From a virus, in IMG/VR virus record IMGVR_UViG_3300028196_000032, positions 1 through 37,701 of that record: a stretch of DNA of 37,701 nucleotides. One strand, 5' to 3'. Below the pieces are notes generated by a model. That model saw only the letters and a list, made by a program, of their open reading frames with translations. It searched no databases and had not been told where the DNA came from. Below are positions 31,002 through 37,701 of the stretch, piece after piece; position 1 is the first letter of the stretch; each line of letters begins with the position of its first letter. A program made the translations under genes and the position numbers.

Positions 31002-32099
31002 TTATACTGCAATAGGAACATTTTTCCAATTAGGTTGTGGTTTATAGTTGTCGAATTCAAAATCTTCTACATTATAATCGAATATATTATTTTTTTTATT
31101 AAAAACTAATTCTGGTGACTCTATGGTTGTATCTCTCATAGTAACTTGTTCTTCTGCATATGTTATGTGATTATTATATAAATGAACATCACCTAAATTA
31201 CCAATCAATTCATCAGGAACCATATTAACTTCTTTAGCGATGATTTCAAGTAGTAATCCATAAGATGCTATATTGAATGGTAAACCTAAGAATGTATCTA
31301 CTGAACGTTGATTCCACATTAAAGAGATTGCTCTACGAGGGATATCAATATCATCAAATTCTTGGTGGTCATTCCATGTGTTATCAAAATCATCAGATTT
31401 TTCGGCTAATCTATGTCTTTCATTCAAACTCAACTCTCTTGTATAAACTTGAAATCCATAATGACAAGGTGGAAGTGTCATTTGGTCTAACTCACCAACA
31501 TTCCAAGCGTTAACCATTAATCGTCTACTATCTGGATTTGTTTTAAGTTGTTCTATTAAGTTTTTGATTTGATCTACCCCACCAAAATACGCACCCAACT
31601 TATTTGTTTTAGAGTTCCAATGACCACTTGAAAACTCTCCACCCCAATCTCTCCACTGCTTTCCATAAATCGGACCTAGCTCACCCCACTTTTTAGCAAA
31701 CCCATCATCTGTTTTGATTCTTTCAACAAATTCTTTTTCAGTCAGAATTCTTACTCTATTTTCTTGTACGTCTTCAACATGAACATCGTAATCTGGTTCC
31801 TCTAGGTTACCGGCATACATGGAGTATTTCTTATATGAATTATCATTCCATATATTACACCCATTATCAACTAAATACTTTATGTTTGTATCACCATTTA
31901 AGAACCATAATAATTCAGTTATTATTCCTTTATAATACATTTTTTTTGTAGTTAGGAGAGGGAATCCTTGTTTCATATTATACCTAATCTGATACCCAAA
32001 TAAAGAGAGTGTACCCGTATTAGTCCTATCCTTTTTATTTTTTCCCTCTTTTAAGATTTTTTCTAACAACTCATTATATGTTTTATCTATATACCCCAT
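31002..32099 (-). CDS. thyA: Thymidylate synthase
   Basis: A 365-aa ThyA-type thymidylate synthase that makes dTMP from dUMP with methylene-tetrahydrofolate. Visible are the phosphate-binding DRTNTGTLSLFG (24-35), LLWFLNGDTNI, LGPIYGKQWRDW (141-152), DSRRLMVNAWN (190-200) and the nucleophile in LPPCHYGFQVY (Cys212). FLGLPFNIASYG, GDVHLYNNH and the closing VPIAV follow. It is about 100 residues longer than the E. coli enzyme, through insertions at about 95-130, 155-172 and 223-255. Phage copies boost dTMP supply during replication. Its start overlaps the end of a 55-aa gene, so it belongs to the unit begun by the host-type promoter at 32786. Confidence 0.97.
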   Translation of the reverse strand: MGYIDKTYNELLEKILKEGKNKKDRTNTGTLSLFGYQIRYNMKQGFPLLTTKKMYYKGIITELLWFLNGDTNIKYLVDNGCNIWNDNSYKKYSMYAGNLEEPDYDVHVEDVQENRVRILTEKEFVERIKTDDGFAKKWGELGPIYGKQWRDWGGEFSSGHWNSKTNKLGAYFGGVDQIKNLIEQLKTNPDSRRLMVNAWNVGELDQMTLPPCHYGFQVYTRELSLNERHRLAEKSDDFDNTWNDHQEFDDIDIPRRAISLMWNQRSVDTFLGLPFNIASYGLLLEIIAKEVNMVPDELIGNLGDVHLYNNHITYAEEQVTMRDTTIESPELVFNKKNNIFDYNVEDFEFDNYKPQPNWKNVPIAV

Positions 32100-32254
32100 G
32101 ATCCTATTTTATTAATAATATTATTTTCTAACTTTTTAATTACAGACGTTAGTGATTCTAACTCTTCATACATTTCTTCATTAACTAAAACATAATTTAA
32201 TGACTCTTGTAGGTGATAAAGTTCACCTAACAAATGTTGTTCTTCGACTACCAT
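32087..32254 (-). CDS. Small 55-aa helical protein overlapping thyA
   Basis: A short gene starting directly after the KTSC stop (TAA then ATG). It encodes MVVEEQHLLGELYHLQESLN, a helical middle (VNEEMYEELESLTSVIKKLE) and a GSWGI end. It overlaps the thyA start by 13 bases in another frame. It is acidic and coiled-coil-like. The immediate stop/start junction and the filling of an otherwise empty 155-base gap support it as real, coupled to thyA translation. Function is unknown. Confidence 0.6.
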   Translation of the reverse strand: MVVEEQHLLGELYHLQESLNYVLVNEEMYEELESLTSVIKKLENNIINKIGSWGI

Positions 32255-32548
32255 TTACTCGTTTTTAAAGTTTTGTATTTGTTCTAAAATAGTGGTAACA
32301 TCCACAACACCTTCTATTTTTTCCATTTTATGGTTCTTTATGTGTGTATTTAATACTTTACCCTGACTCTCTGCCTGTTCAAATAGAAGGTAATCACTAT
32401 TTTTAACATCATGATAAAGATATTGTCTACCACCTTTAAATATAATTGCTAATTTATTACTATGAATATTATATTTTGATGCTAGTATATTACTAGAGTT
32501 ATATAAATTCTCAATAGATTCATTTGTTTTGTGTCTGTGTAATAACAT
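32255..32548 (-). CDS. KTSC-domain protein, 97 aa
   Basis: Residues 19-72 match the KTSC domain pattern: SNILASKYNIHSNKLAIIFK, GGRQYLYHDV, then EQAESQGKVLNTHIKN. This is a small beta-rich module common in phages and bacteria, of unsettled role and often suspected of nucleic-acid binding. It has a short basic N-terminus and a helical acidic tail. It sits in an operon with the small gene upstream (4-base gap) and the 55-aa gene downstream. Confidence 0.75.
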   Translation of the reverse strand: MLLHRHKTNESIENLYNSSNILASKYNIHSNKLAIIFKGGRQYLYHDVKNSDYLLFEQAESQGKVLNTHIKNHKMEKIEGVVDVTTILEQIQNFKNE

Positions 32549-32552
32549 AATT

Positions 32553-32780
32553 TTAATTTTTATATAATTTATAACTATCTATAAATTTTAATTCGTAAAT
32601 TTTACTTTTTTCAGATTGTTCTTCGTTGATGTATTCAGTAATAATTAGATAATCTCCTGTAATAACCATTCCACAATCATTATAGTCTACTTTAAAAGTA
32701 TTATTAAAATACTTATCTTTATTATTTTCTTCTTTTACTATTAGAGTAATTTTTTTAAATATAGGTTCACTATTATTCAT
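32553..32780 (-). CDS. Hypothetical 75-aa protein, possibly from a leaderless mRNA
   Basis: I place the start at the ATG at 32780 (MNNSEPIFKKITLIVKEENN), not at the upstream 32819 ATG. The latter would add a low-complexity stretch translated from the promoter itself. The protein is beta-rich and acidic with no recognisable family. A close match to the Bacteroidetes promoter ends five bases before the chosen ATG, so the transcript would have almost no leader. It begins the small-gene/KTSC/thyA operon. Confidence 0.6.
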   Translation of the reverse strand: MNNSEPIFKKITLIVKEENNKDKYFNNTFKVDYNDCGMVITGDYLIITEYINEEQSEKSKIYELKFIDSYKLYKN

Positions 32781-32785
32781 TACAA

Positions 32786-32816
32786 CAAATATAATAATTT
32801 TTTTGTATAAAATCAA
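32786..32816 (-). promoter_or_regulatory. Bacteroidetes-type promoter for the KTSC-thyA operon
   Basis: On the minus strand, TTG (32816-32814), a 20-base spacer and TATATTTG (32793-32786) match the TTG-N20-TAnnTTTG host sigma consensus. It follows the hsp20 terminator region and precedes the gene at 32780. Confidence 0.65.
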
Positions 32817-32823
32817 CAATAAA

Positions 32824-32857
32824 AAAAACCATAATAGATAATACTATTATGGTTTTT
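32824..32857 (-). terminator. Intrinsic terminator after hsp20
   Basis: On the minus strand, AACCATAATA (32854-32845 side), an 8-base loop and TATTATGGTT make a 10-bp stem that extends through A/T pairs into a T8 run. It lies 28 bases after the hsp20 stop. Confidence 0.82.
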
Positions 32858-32884
32858 AGTTAATTGAATAATTATGTTGTTAAA

Positions 32885-33349
32885 TTATGAAATCTCAATA
32901 GTTCTTTCACCTTTATTTACTTTTGTTTTAGTAACTTTAGGTAAATATAAAATAGTTATGCCATTTTCTACCTTAGCATGTACTTCATCTAAAACTACAT
33001 TTTTAGGTAAATTAAAAGATCTAAAAAACCTAGTAGTATGATATTCTTTAGAAATATATTCACCTTTTTCTTTTTTACCTTTTATTGTTCTTTCACCTTT
33101 AATATCTAATTTAGTATCATTTAATGTTACTGTTAAATCTCCTTTAGTGAATCCTGGTGTAGACAATTCATATCTATATGACCATTCGTCTTCATAAACG
33201 TTTGTAGCTGGAGTATTTTCTGAATACTCTCTTCTACTTACGTTATTATAATTTACTTTGGGGAATCTAAATTCTGTTAAAGATCCACCAAATAAATCTT
33301 CATTCATAAACTCTCTTAATAAGTCATTTAAATTTTTGTTGTTCATCAT
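32885..33349 (-). CDS. hsp20: Small heat-shock protein (Hsp20/alpha-crystallin)
   Basis: A 154-aa sHsp. The alpha-crystallin domain spans about 48-137 with YELSTPGFTKGDLTVTLND, LDIKGER, FFRSFNLPKNV and the signature VENGITILYLPK. The C-terminal tail ends TIEIS, the I-x-I motif that links subunits into oligomers. It holds unfolded proteins in a refoldable state in the cytoplasm. Phage sHsps are known from marine T4-like phages and are thought to help protein folding late in infection. It is a single-gene unit between a weak host-type promoter with a palindrome and a strong terminator. The leader is A-rich. Confidence 0.93.
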   Translation of the reverse strand: MMNNKNLNDLLREFMNEDLFGGSLTEFRFPKVNYNNVSRREYSENTPATNVYEDEWSYRYELSTPGFTKGDLTVTLNDTKLDIKGERTIKGKKEKGEYISKEYHTTRFFRSFNLPKNVVLDEVHAKVENGITILYLPKVTKTKVNKGERTIEIS

Positions 33350-33389
33350 TTTGTTTTTTTTTATTTTATTATTATTATTTTATTATAAT

Positions 33390-33429
33390 CAAACTAAGTG
33401 CCATTACTATTATTATGACAATTTGTCAT
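33390..33429 (-). promoter_or_regulatory. Weak host-type promoter and 15-base palindrome upstream of hsp20
   Basis: On the minus strand, TTG (33421-33419), 21 bases and TTAGTTTG (33397-33390) resemble the TAnnTTTG promoter with one mismatch. The -33 element lies inside a perfect 7-1-7 inverted repeat, ATGACAA-T-TTGTCAT (33415-33429), a plausible operator. The repeat touches the methyltransferase stop codon and has no T-run, so it is not a terminator. Confidence 0.45.
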
Positions 33430-34352
33430 CACGGATTATTTATATGTTTACCTTTCACTTTATAGTAATTTACATCAATACCATTTTCTTCTAATTTACC
33501 CTTTGGTATAAAATGTTCACCAGTTTCTAAGAAATAATTCATTCTCTTCCTACCGAAGTTGATGTTGAATTCTACTAAATCTATTCCAATAAAGTTTCTA
33601 TTATGTTTCAAAGACGCAATGCCCGTAGTAGATGATCCAGCAAAAGGGTCTAATATTGTATCACCAACATCACTACCAATTTTAACGAACCATTCTGCTA
33701 ACTCTACACTGAAAGGTGCGGGGTGTAATATACCTGGATTAGTTTCTGCTGCCGCAATTACAACGTTATGAGGTAACGAACCTTTTTTATTTAATTCTTT
33801 CATCTCTGAATTATATACACCATCTCTAGAGTTAATTGTTGTAACTGGTTTCTTAAATCTTTTTTTAGTCACTTCGGAATGTTCTGTTCTACAATTGTCT
33901 GATATAAACTTAGGTTTATTTGAGTTAGAGAAATGGAAAACGTATTCATACCTATCTATTGCTCTATATTTACAATTAGTTGGCATAGAGTTTTTCTTAA
34001 ACCATATATATGGCTTAGCAACTAAATACCAACCTTGTTTTCGCATTTTATATTTTAATTCATCTAATACTGGATGTACAACCCCTTTATCAATCTTATC
34101 GTTTATATTAAGAAAAAAACTACCGTTAGGTTTTAAAACCTTTAAAAATCTTTCTGTAAATTCTAAAAACCAATCAGCGTAATCATCAACATGAATAGAA
34201 CCAATTTCCCCATCATCGTCACCACTATAATTTTTTCTAAATGCAAAGTATGGTGGGGATGTAAAAATAGTATCAACTTTATCACCGTTTTCAATCATTC
34301 CATCTAAAACATTTTTTGTGTTACCTAAGTGTAATTTATATTGACTTTTCAT
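33429..34352 (-). CDS. Orphan beta-class DNA methyltransferase (N4-cytosine or N6-adenine)
   Basis: The 307-aa protein has the beta-class order of motifs. The catalytic motif IV TSPPYF is at 31-36, target-recognition and middle region follow, and the AdoMet-binding DPFAGSSTTG is at 235-244, followed by FIGIDL. The S/T-P-P-Y form is commonest in N4-cytosine enzymes but also occurs in N6-adenine ones, so the product is open. No restriction endonuclease is near, so it is an orphan, probably marking phage DNA against host restriction or altering regulation. A very good host-type promoter lies 22 bases upstream, so early expression is expected. Confidence 0.92.
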   Translation of the reverse strand: MKSQYKLHLGNTKNVLDGMIENGDKVDTIFTSPPYFAFRKNYSGDDDGEIGSIHVDDYADWFLEFTERFLKVLKPNGSFFLNINDKIDKGVVHPVLDELKYKMRKQGWYLVAKPYIWFKKNSMPTNCKYRAIDRYEYVFHFSNSNKPKFISDNCRTEHSEVTKKRFKKPVTTINSRDGVYNSEMKELNKKGSLPHNVVIAAAETNPGILHPAPFSVELAEWFVKIGSDVGDTILDPFAGSSTTGIASLKHNRNFIGIDLVEFNINFGRKRMNYFLETGEHFIPKGKLEENGIDVNYYKVKGKHINNP

Positions 34353-34374
34353 ATATTAATTTTTATATTTAACA

Positions 34375-34406
34375 CAAATATAATGATATTTATTATTAAA
34401 GACAAA
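34375..34406 (-). promoter_or_regulatory. Bacteroidetes-type promoter for the methyltransferase
   Basis: On the minus strand, TTTG (34406-34403), exactly 20 bases and TATATTTG (34382-34375) match the TTTG-N20-TAnnTTTG consensus. The late-promoter-like motif of clpC, on the other strand, lies inside its spacer (34386-34393). Confidence 0.7.
34386..34393 (+). promoter_or_regulatory. Late-promoter-like motif for clpC
   Basis: The sense strand reads ATGATATTTATTATTAAAG, with the core ending 19 bases before the ATG at 34413. It shares its DNA with the spacer of the opposing methyltransferase promoter. Confidence 0.5.
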
Positions 34407-34412
34407 TCAAAT

Positions 34413-36878
34413 ATGAGAAAAGTACAACCAAAAGTTAAAAAAATTATTAATAAATCTATTGAGGAAGCTAGATTATATAATCAAGATGAGATTTCTATAG
34501 AGCATGTAACAATTGCTATGATTAATGATTATGAAAATGACGCAATTAAATATTTAGTTGAGTTGGGTGTGGATGTTGATGACTTACACCAAAAAATAGA
34601 GGTAGTGGTTTTAAAAACAGAAGAATCTAGTAAAATTACTACTTCACTAATACCTATGGCGGAATACACTAAAAAATTAATAAAAGAGGCAGAAATGGAA
34701 TGTGAAAAACTTAAAGAAAATTATTTAGGTACGCCACATATTATGTTATCAATACTAAAAGAAAAAAATAATATAACTAAAATTTTAAAAAAAATGGGAG
34801 TAGATTATAAAGTTTATGATAAAACAGTAAAGAAATATCTTATAGAAGATAGTTTCGAACCTGCTGATGGAGAATCAGAAGATATGTTTAATAAATCACC
34901 TAAGAAAAAAAATAAAAATAGTAGTACACCTATATTAGATAATTTTTCAATAGACGTAACTAAAAAAGCGTCAGAAGGAAAGATTGATCCAGTAATTGGT
35001 AGAGATGACGTTATACAAAGAGTAGCACAAATTCTTTCTAGAAAGAAAAAAAATAATCCTGTATTAATAGGTGATCCGGGTGTAGGTAAAACTACAGTAA
35101 TTGAAGGTTTAGCACTAAAAATTAATGAGGGTGATGCTCCTCGTACATTGTTAGATAAAAGAATTGTTTCTTTAGATTTAACTTCTTTAGTTGCTGGAAC
35201 TAAATATAGAGGTCAATTTGAAGAAAGGATAAAAGGTGTGGTGGACGAACTAATGGACGCGGATGATATCATATTATTTATTGACGAATTACATACCTTA
35301 GTTGGTGCTGGTAACGCATCAGGATCAATGGATGCAGCTAACGTAATGAAGCCAGCTTTATCTAGGGGTGATTTACAGATTATAGGGGCAACTACATTAG
35401 ATGAATTCAGAGAACACATTGAAAAGGATGGTGCATTAACAAGAAGATTTCAACAAGTAGTTATTGATCCACCTTCAATAGATGAAACTATTGAGATTTT
35501 AGAAAAAATAAAAGGTTCTTACGAAAAATACCATAAAGTTACTTATTTAGAGGATACTGTTATACAATGTGTTAAATTAGCTGACAGGTATGTAACAGAT
35601 AGAGAGTTTCCTGATAAAGCCATTGATATTATGGATGAAGTTGGTGCTAGATCGCAAGTGAATGCAAAACCACCTAAAGTAATTAATGATTTAGAACAAG
35701 AGATTGTAGATATTAAAGACGAAAAAAACAGAGTGGTTAGGAGTCAAAAATATGAAGAAGCCGCTAAACTTAGAGATAAAGAAAGACAGGTAACTGAAAA
35801 ATTAGAGGTAGAAAAAGATGTATGGAGGAATAACTTAGATAAAAAGAGAACAGTTATTAGTCCAGAAGATGTAAGTGAAGTAGTTGCATCGATGACAGGT
35901 ATCCCATTAAAAAGATTATCTAACGATGAAGGTAAGAGATTATTAGATATGGAAAAGGTAATGAAAGGTTCTGTAATTGGGCAAGATGATGCAGTGGTTA
36001 AAATTGCTAAATCACTTAGAAGGAATAGGGTAGGTATTAGAAACCCTAAGAAACCCATAGGTTCATTTATGTTTTTAGGTCCAACAGGAACAGGAAAAAC
36101 TCACTTAGCAAAAAGATTAGCCAAATATATGTTTGGTGATGAGGATTCATTAATAAGAGTAGATATGTCGGAATATCAAGAGAAACACGCAGTTTCTAGA
36201 ATGGTGGGAGCACCTCCGGGATATGTAGGACATGAAGAAGGTGGACAACTAACTGAAAAAGTAAGAAGAAAACCATATTCTATTATTTTATTTGATGAGA
36301 TTGAGAAGGCACATAAGGATGTATATAATATGTTGTTACAATTATTAGATGATGGACAACTAACTGATAGTTTAGGTAGAAAAGTAAATTTTAAAAATTG
36401 TATGGTTATAATGACATCAAACATAGGTATTAAAAAATTACAAGATTTTGGTACAGGTGTAGGATTCAATACTAAATCTTTATCTGACAATAAAGAAGCG
36501 TATAGAGCACAAATTTTAAATAAAGAGTTAAAGAAACACTTTCCACCAGAATTTTTAAACAGATTAGATGATGTAGTTATATTCAATCCACTAAAAGAAG
36601 ATGAAATTGCACAAATAGTGGAATTAGAAATCGTAAAGATTGTTGGTAGAATTGAAGAATTAGGTTTTAATTTAAAAATACATAAATCTGCAAAAAAATT
36701 CTTATGTGAAACTGGATATGATGAAGAATATGGTGCAAGACCATTAAACAGAGCAATACAAAAATATGTAGAGGATCCAATTTCAGAAGAAATATTAAAA
36801 GATAATATTAAACAAGGACAAACTATTAGTATTTCTTATAGTAAAGTAAAAGAAAAAATAGAAGTTAAGGTAGGTTAG
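34413..36878 (+). CDS. clpC: ClpC-type AAA+ protein unfoldase
   Basis: I place the start at 34413 ([20 protein letters not shown]), not the upstream 34341 ATG. That longer form would begin inside the methyltransferase gene and be translated through both promoters. The 821-aa protein has a two-repeat Clp N domain (1-150) and an AAA+ D1 with GDPGVGKT (220-227) and ILFIDE (287-292). A short UVR-type middle segment ([13 protein letters not shown]) and an AAA+ D2 with GPTGTGKT (556-563) and FDEIEKAH (627-634) follow. The loop GTGVGFN (681-687) resembles the VGF ClpP-docking loop of bacterial ClpC. So it could feed substrates to the host ClpP protease; no ClpP gene is in the window. It carries a late-promoter-like motif. 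Confidence 0.93.
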   Translation: MRKVQPKVKKIINKSIEEARLYNQDEISIEHVTIAMINDYENDAIKYLVELGVDVDDLHQKIEVVVLKTEESSKITTSLIPMAEYTKKLIKEAEMECEKLKENYLGTPHIMLSILKEKNNITKILKKMGVDYKVYDKTVKKYLIEDSFEPADGESEDMFNKSPKKKNKNSSTPILDNFSIDVTKKASEGKIDPVIGRDDVIQRVAQILSRKKKNNPVLIGDPGVGKTTVIEGLALKINEGDAPRTLLDKRIVSLDLTSLVAGTKYRGQFEERIKGVVDELMDADDIILFIDELHTLVGAGNASGSMDAANVMKPALSRGDLQIIGATTLDEFREHIEKDGALTRRFQQVVIDPPSIDETIEILEKIKGSYEKYHKVTYLEDTVIQCVKLADRYVTDREFPDKAIDIMDEVGARSQVNAKPPKVINDLEQEIVDIKDEKNRVVRSQKYEEAAKLRDKERQVTEKLEVEKDVWRNNLDKKRTVISPEDVSEVVASMTGIPLKRLSNDEGKRLLDMEKVMKGSVIGQDDAVVKIAKSLRRNRVGIRNPKKPIGSFMFLGPTGTGKTHLAKRLAKYMFGDEDSLIRVDMSEYQEKHAVSRMVGAPPGYVGHEEGGQLTEKVRRKPYSIILFDEIEKAHKDVYNMLLQLLDDGQLTDSLGRKVNFKNCMVIMTSNIGIKKLQDFGTGVGFNTKSLSDNKEAYRAQILNKELKKHFPPEFLNRLDDVVIFNPLKEDEIAQIVELEIVKIVGRIEELGFNLKIHKSAKKFLCETGYDEEYGARPLNRAIQKYVEDPISEEILKDNIKQGQTISISYSKVKEKIEVKVG

Positions 36879-36888
36879 TAGTATTTTA

Positions 36889-36920
36889 TTTGGTAGATTA
36901 AAATATTTTTCTTATATTTG
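36889..36920 (+). promoter_or_regulatory. Bacteroidetes-type promoter for the CAP gene
   Basis: TTTG (36889-36892), 20 bases and TATATTTG (36913-36920) match the host consensus. The ATG at 36936 follows 15 bases later. No terminator separates it from clpC. Confidence 0.7.
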
Positions 36921-36935
36921 TATAAATCAAACAAT

Positions 36936-37664
36936 ATGAAAAAGTTAATCACATTATTATTAGTATTAGTAAGTTTAAGTAGTTATACACAAAATGATAC
37001 CATTGAACAAGATTTGGATGAGTGGGAAGATAGTTTTAATTCTTCCCTATTATTCGATTTGGATGAGTTTGCATATGACGTATCTAAGATTCAATACGAT
37101 AAAGATAGTTTAGAGTATTATTTTATAGTACATTTAGAAAACTATTTAGATAGTGTTTTTCCTAAACATAAAAATATCACTTTACAAAGACTTCCAGTAT
37201 TAGATAGTTGTGCTAAACACCATACCACATATCTAACTCAAATGGTTAATAGTGATAATCCCGATAAAACTTTTTTAATTACTCACAGTGAGTCTTATGA
37301 AACAATAGGGTTTAAATATGTTGGTAATGATACCATTATAGAAGATGATTATGATAGATATAGATATTATAGAGACAAAATGGGTTTTGAGGAGGTGCAG
37401 TCGGATGGTAGTTCCCTACATTTTAATGGTGAAATTTTACACGTTAATAATGTAGGATTAATTACTGATTATCATTATGGGGTTTCACACTCAGACGTAT
37501 CAGAAGAAATATTAATTGGATTTTTAAATTCTCCACCCCATAAAACCGCATTACATATACATAATAATGTGTTTGTGGGTATATCTATTCTTTATAGGGG
37601 TACATCTATGGTTTGTGTTGTATACACTATGAATAGGTACGTAGAACCTAATTGGAGAAATTAA
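36936..37664 (+). CDS. Secreted CAP-superfamily protein, 242 aa
   Basis: I chose the ATG at 36936 over an in-frame TTG at 36918, because it gives a clean signal peptide (MKKLITLLLVLVSLSSYTQ) and follows the promoter; the TTG overlaps the -7 element. The mature protein has a CAP/SCP-like domain. It includes an LDSCAKHHTTYLTQM helix, His117 in THSES, Glu166 in NGEILHV, and the closing FLNSPPHKTALHIHNNVFVG signature (His202), the usual His/Glu cavity residues. It is exported to the periplasm or outside the cell. CAP proteins are diverse binding proteins; the target is unknown. Its host-like promoter and secretion signal suggest a cargo gene acting on the infected host surface or on competitors. 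Confidence 0.78.
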   Translation: MKKLITLLLVLVSLSSYTQNDTIEQDLDEWEDSFNSSLLFDLDEFAYDVSKIQYDKDSLEYYFIVHLENYLDSVFPKHKNITLQRLPVLDSCAKHHTTYLTQMVNSDNPDKTFLITHSESYETIGFKYVGNDTIIEDDYDRYRYYRDKMGFEEVQSDGSSLHFNGEILHVNNVGLITDYHYGVSHSDVSEEILIGFLNSPPHKTALHIHNNVFVGISILYRGTSMVCVVYTMNRYVEPNWRN

Positions 37665-37701
37665 GTTCCGAATTTACTACCAAAACTAAAAAAACTATGT
37701 T

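Noticed and set aside
34341-34412. Upstream ATG at 34341 giving a ClpC with 24 extra hydrophobic residues
   Set aside because: It would overlap the methyltransferase start and be translated across both promoters. The ATG at 34413 gives the normal Clp N domain start and lies at the usual distance from the motif.
36918-36935. TTG start at 36918 for the CAP gene
   Set aside because: The TTG is part of the TATATTTG promoter element. The ATG at 36936 gives a clean signal peptide.
1-37701. tRNA genes, CRISPR array, insertion sequence, integrase or attachment sites
   Set aside because: I looked for cloverleaf-like ends, regular spaced repeats, transposase/integrase motifs and flanking direct repeats and saw none that I could support.

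Overview
The window is a fragment of a T4-like myovirus (contractile-tailed phage) genome, most likely infecting a Bacteroidetes (flavobacterial) host. The phage assignment rests on an unbroken head-morphogenesis cluster on the minus strand: large terminase, portal, two small genes, prohead protease, scaffold and major capsid protein, in the T4 order 17-20-(67-68)-21-22-23. A gp55-like late sigma factor and a gp5-like baseplate OB-fold protein are also present. The host guess is inference. The DNA is very AT-rich, genes have A-rich leaders instead of clear Shine-Dalgarno sites, and several genes are preceded by the Bacteroidetes promoter TTG/TTTG-N20-TAnnTTTG.

Layout. 1-10,499 (+ strand): end of a GT-A glycosyltransferase, PhoH-like ATPase, a degenerate HAD-like protein, a small unknown, a GT-B and a second GT-A glycosyltransferase, the gp55-like sigma factor, then a probable baseplate/tail set (556-aa structural candidate, two small genes, gp5-like OB protein, DNRLRE-like beta-sandwich protein). 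10,559-20,808 (- strand): an unknown gene, capsid, scaffold, protease, two genes at the T4 67/68 positions, portal, terminase. 20,850-30,113 (- strand): ten mostly unrecognised genes, many starting with a basic/amphipathic helix that ends in a prohead-protease-like site (L/I-x-E). 30,173-34,352 (- strand): nucleotidyltransferase, thymidylate synthase, a 55-aa gene, KTSC-domain protein, a small unknown, Hsp20 and an orphan beta-class DNA methyltransferase. 34,413-37,664 (+ strand): ClpC-type AAA+ unfoldase and a secreted CAP-domain protein.

Two promoter classes can be read. A motif with sense-strand core ATATTTAT(T/A), usually 12-33 bases before the start codon, precedes most structural transcription units and clpC; it is the natural candidate late promoter for the encoded gp55-like factor. 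Host-type promoters precede the methyltransferase, the small gene at 32,553, the CAP gene and, more weakly, hsp20. Intrinsic terminators separate units at 11.5, 16.1, 25.1 and 32.8 kb.

The most interesting hypothesis is that the 20.8-29.7 kb block encodes a set of internal head proteins. They would be directed into the prohead by a shared N-terminal tag and trimmed by the gp21-like protease, much like T4 internal proteins and their capsid-targeting sequences but with new cargo. One cargo is a very basic protein built of three four-cysteine modules. No tRNA, CRISPR array, insertion sequence or integrase was seen, and no stretch longer than 300 bases lacks a gene.
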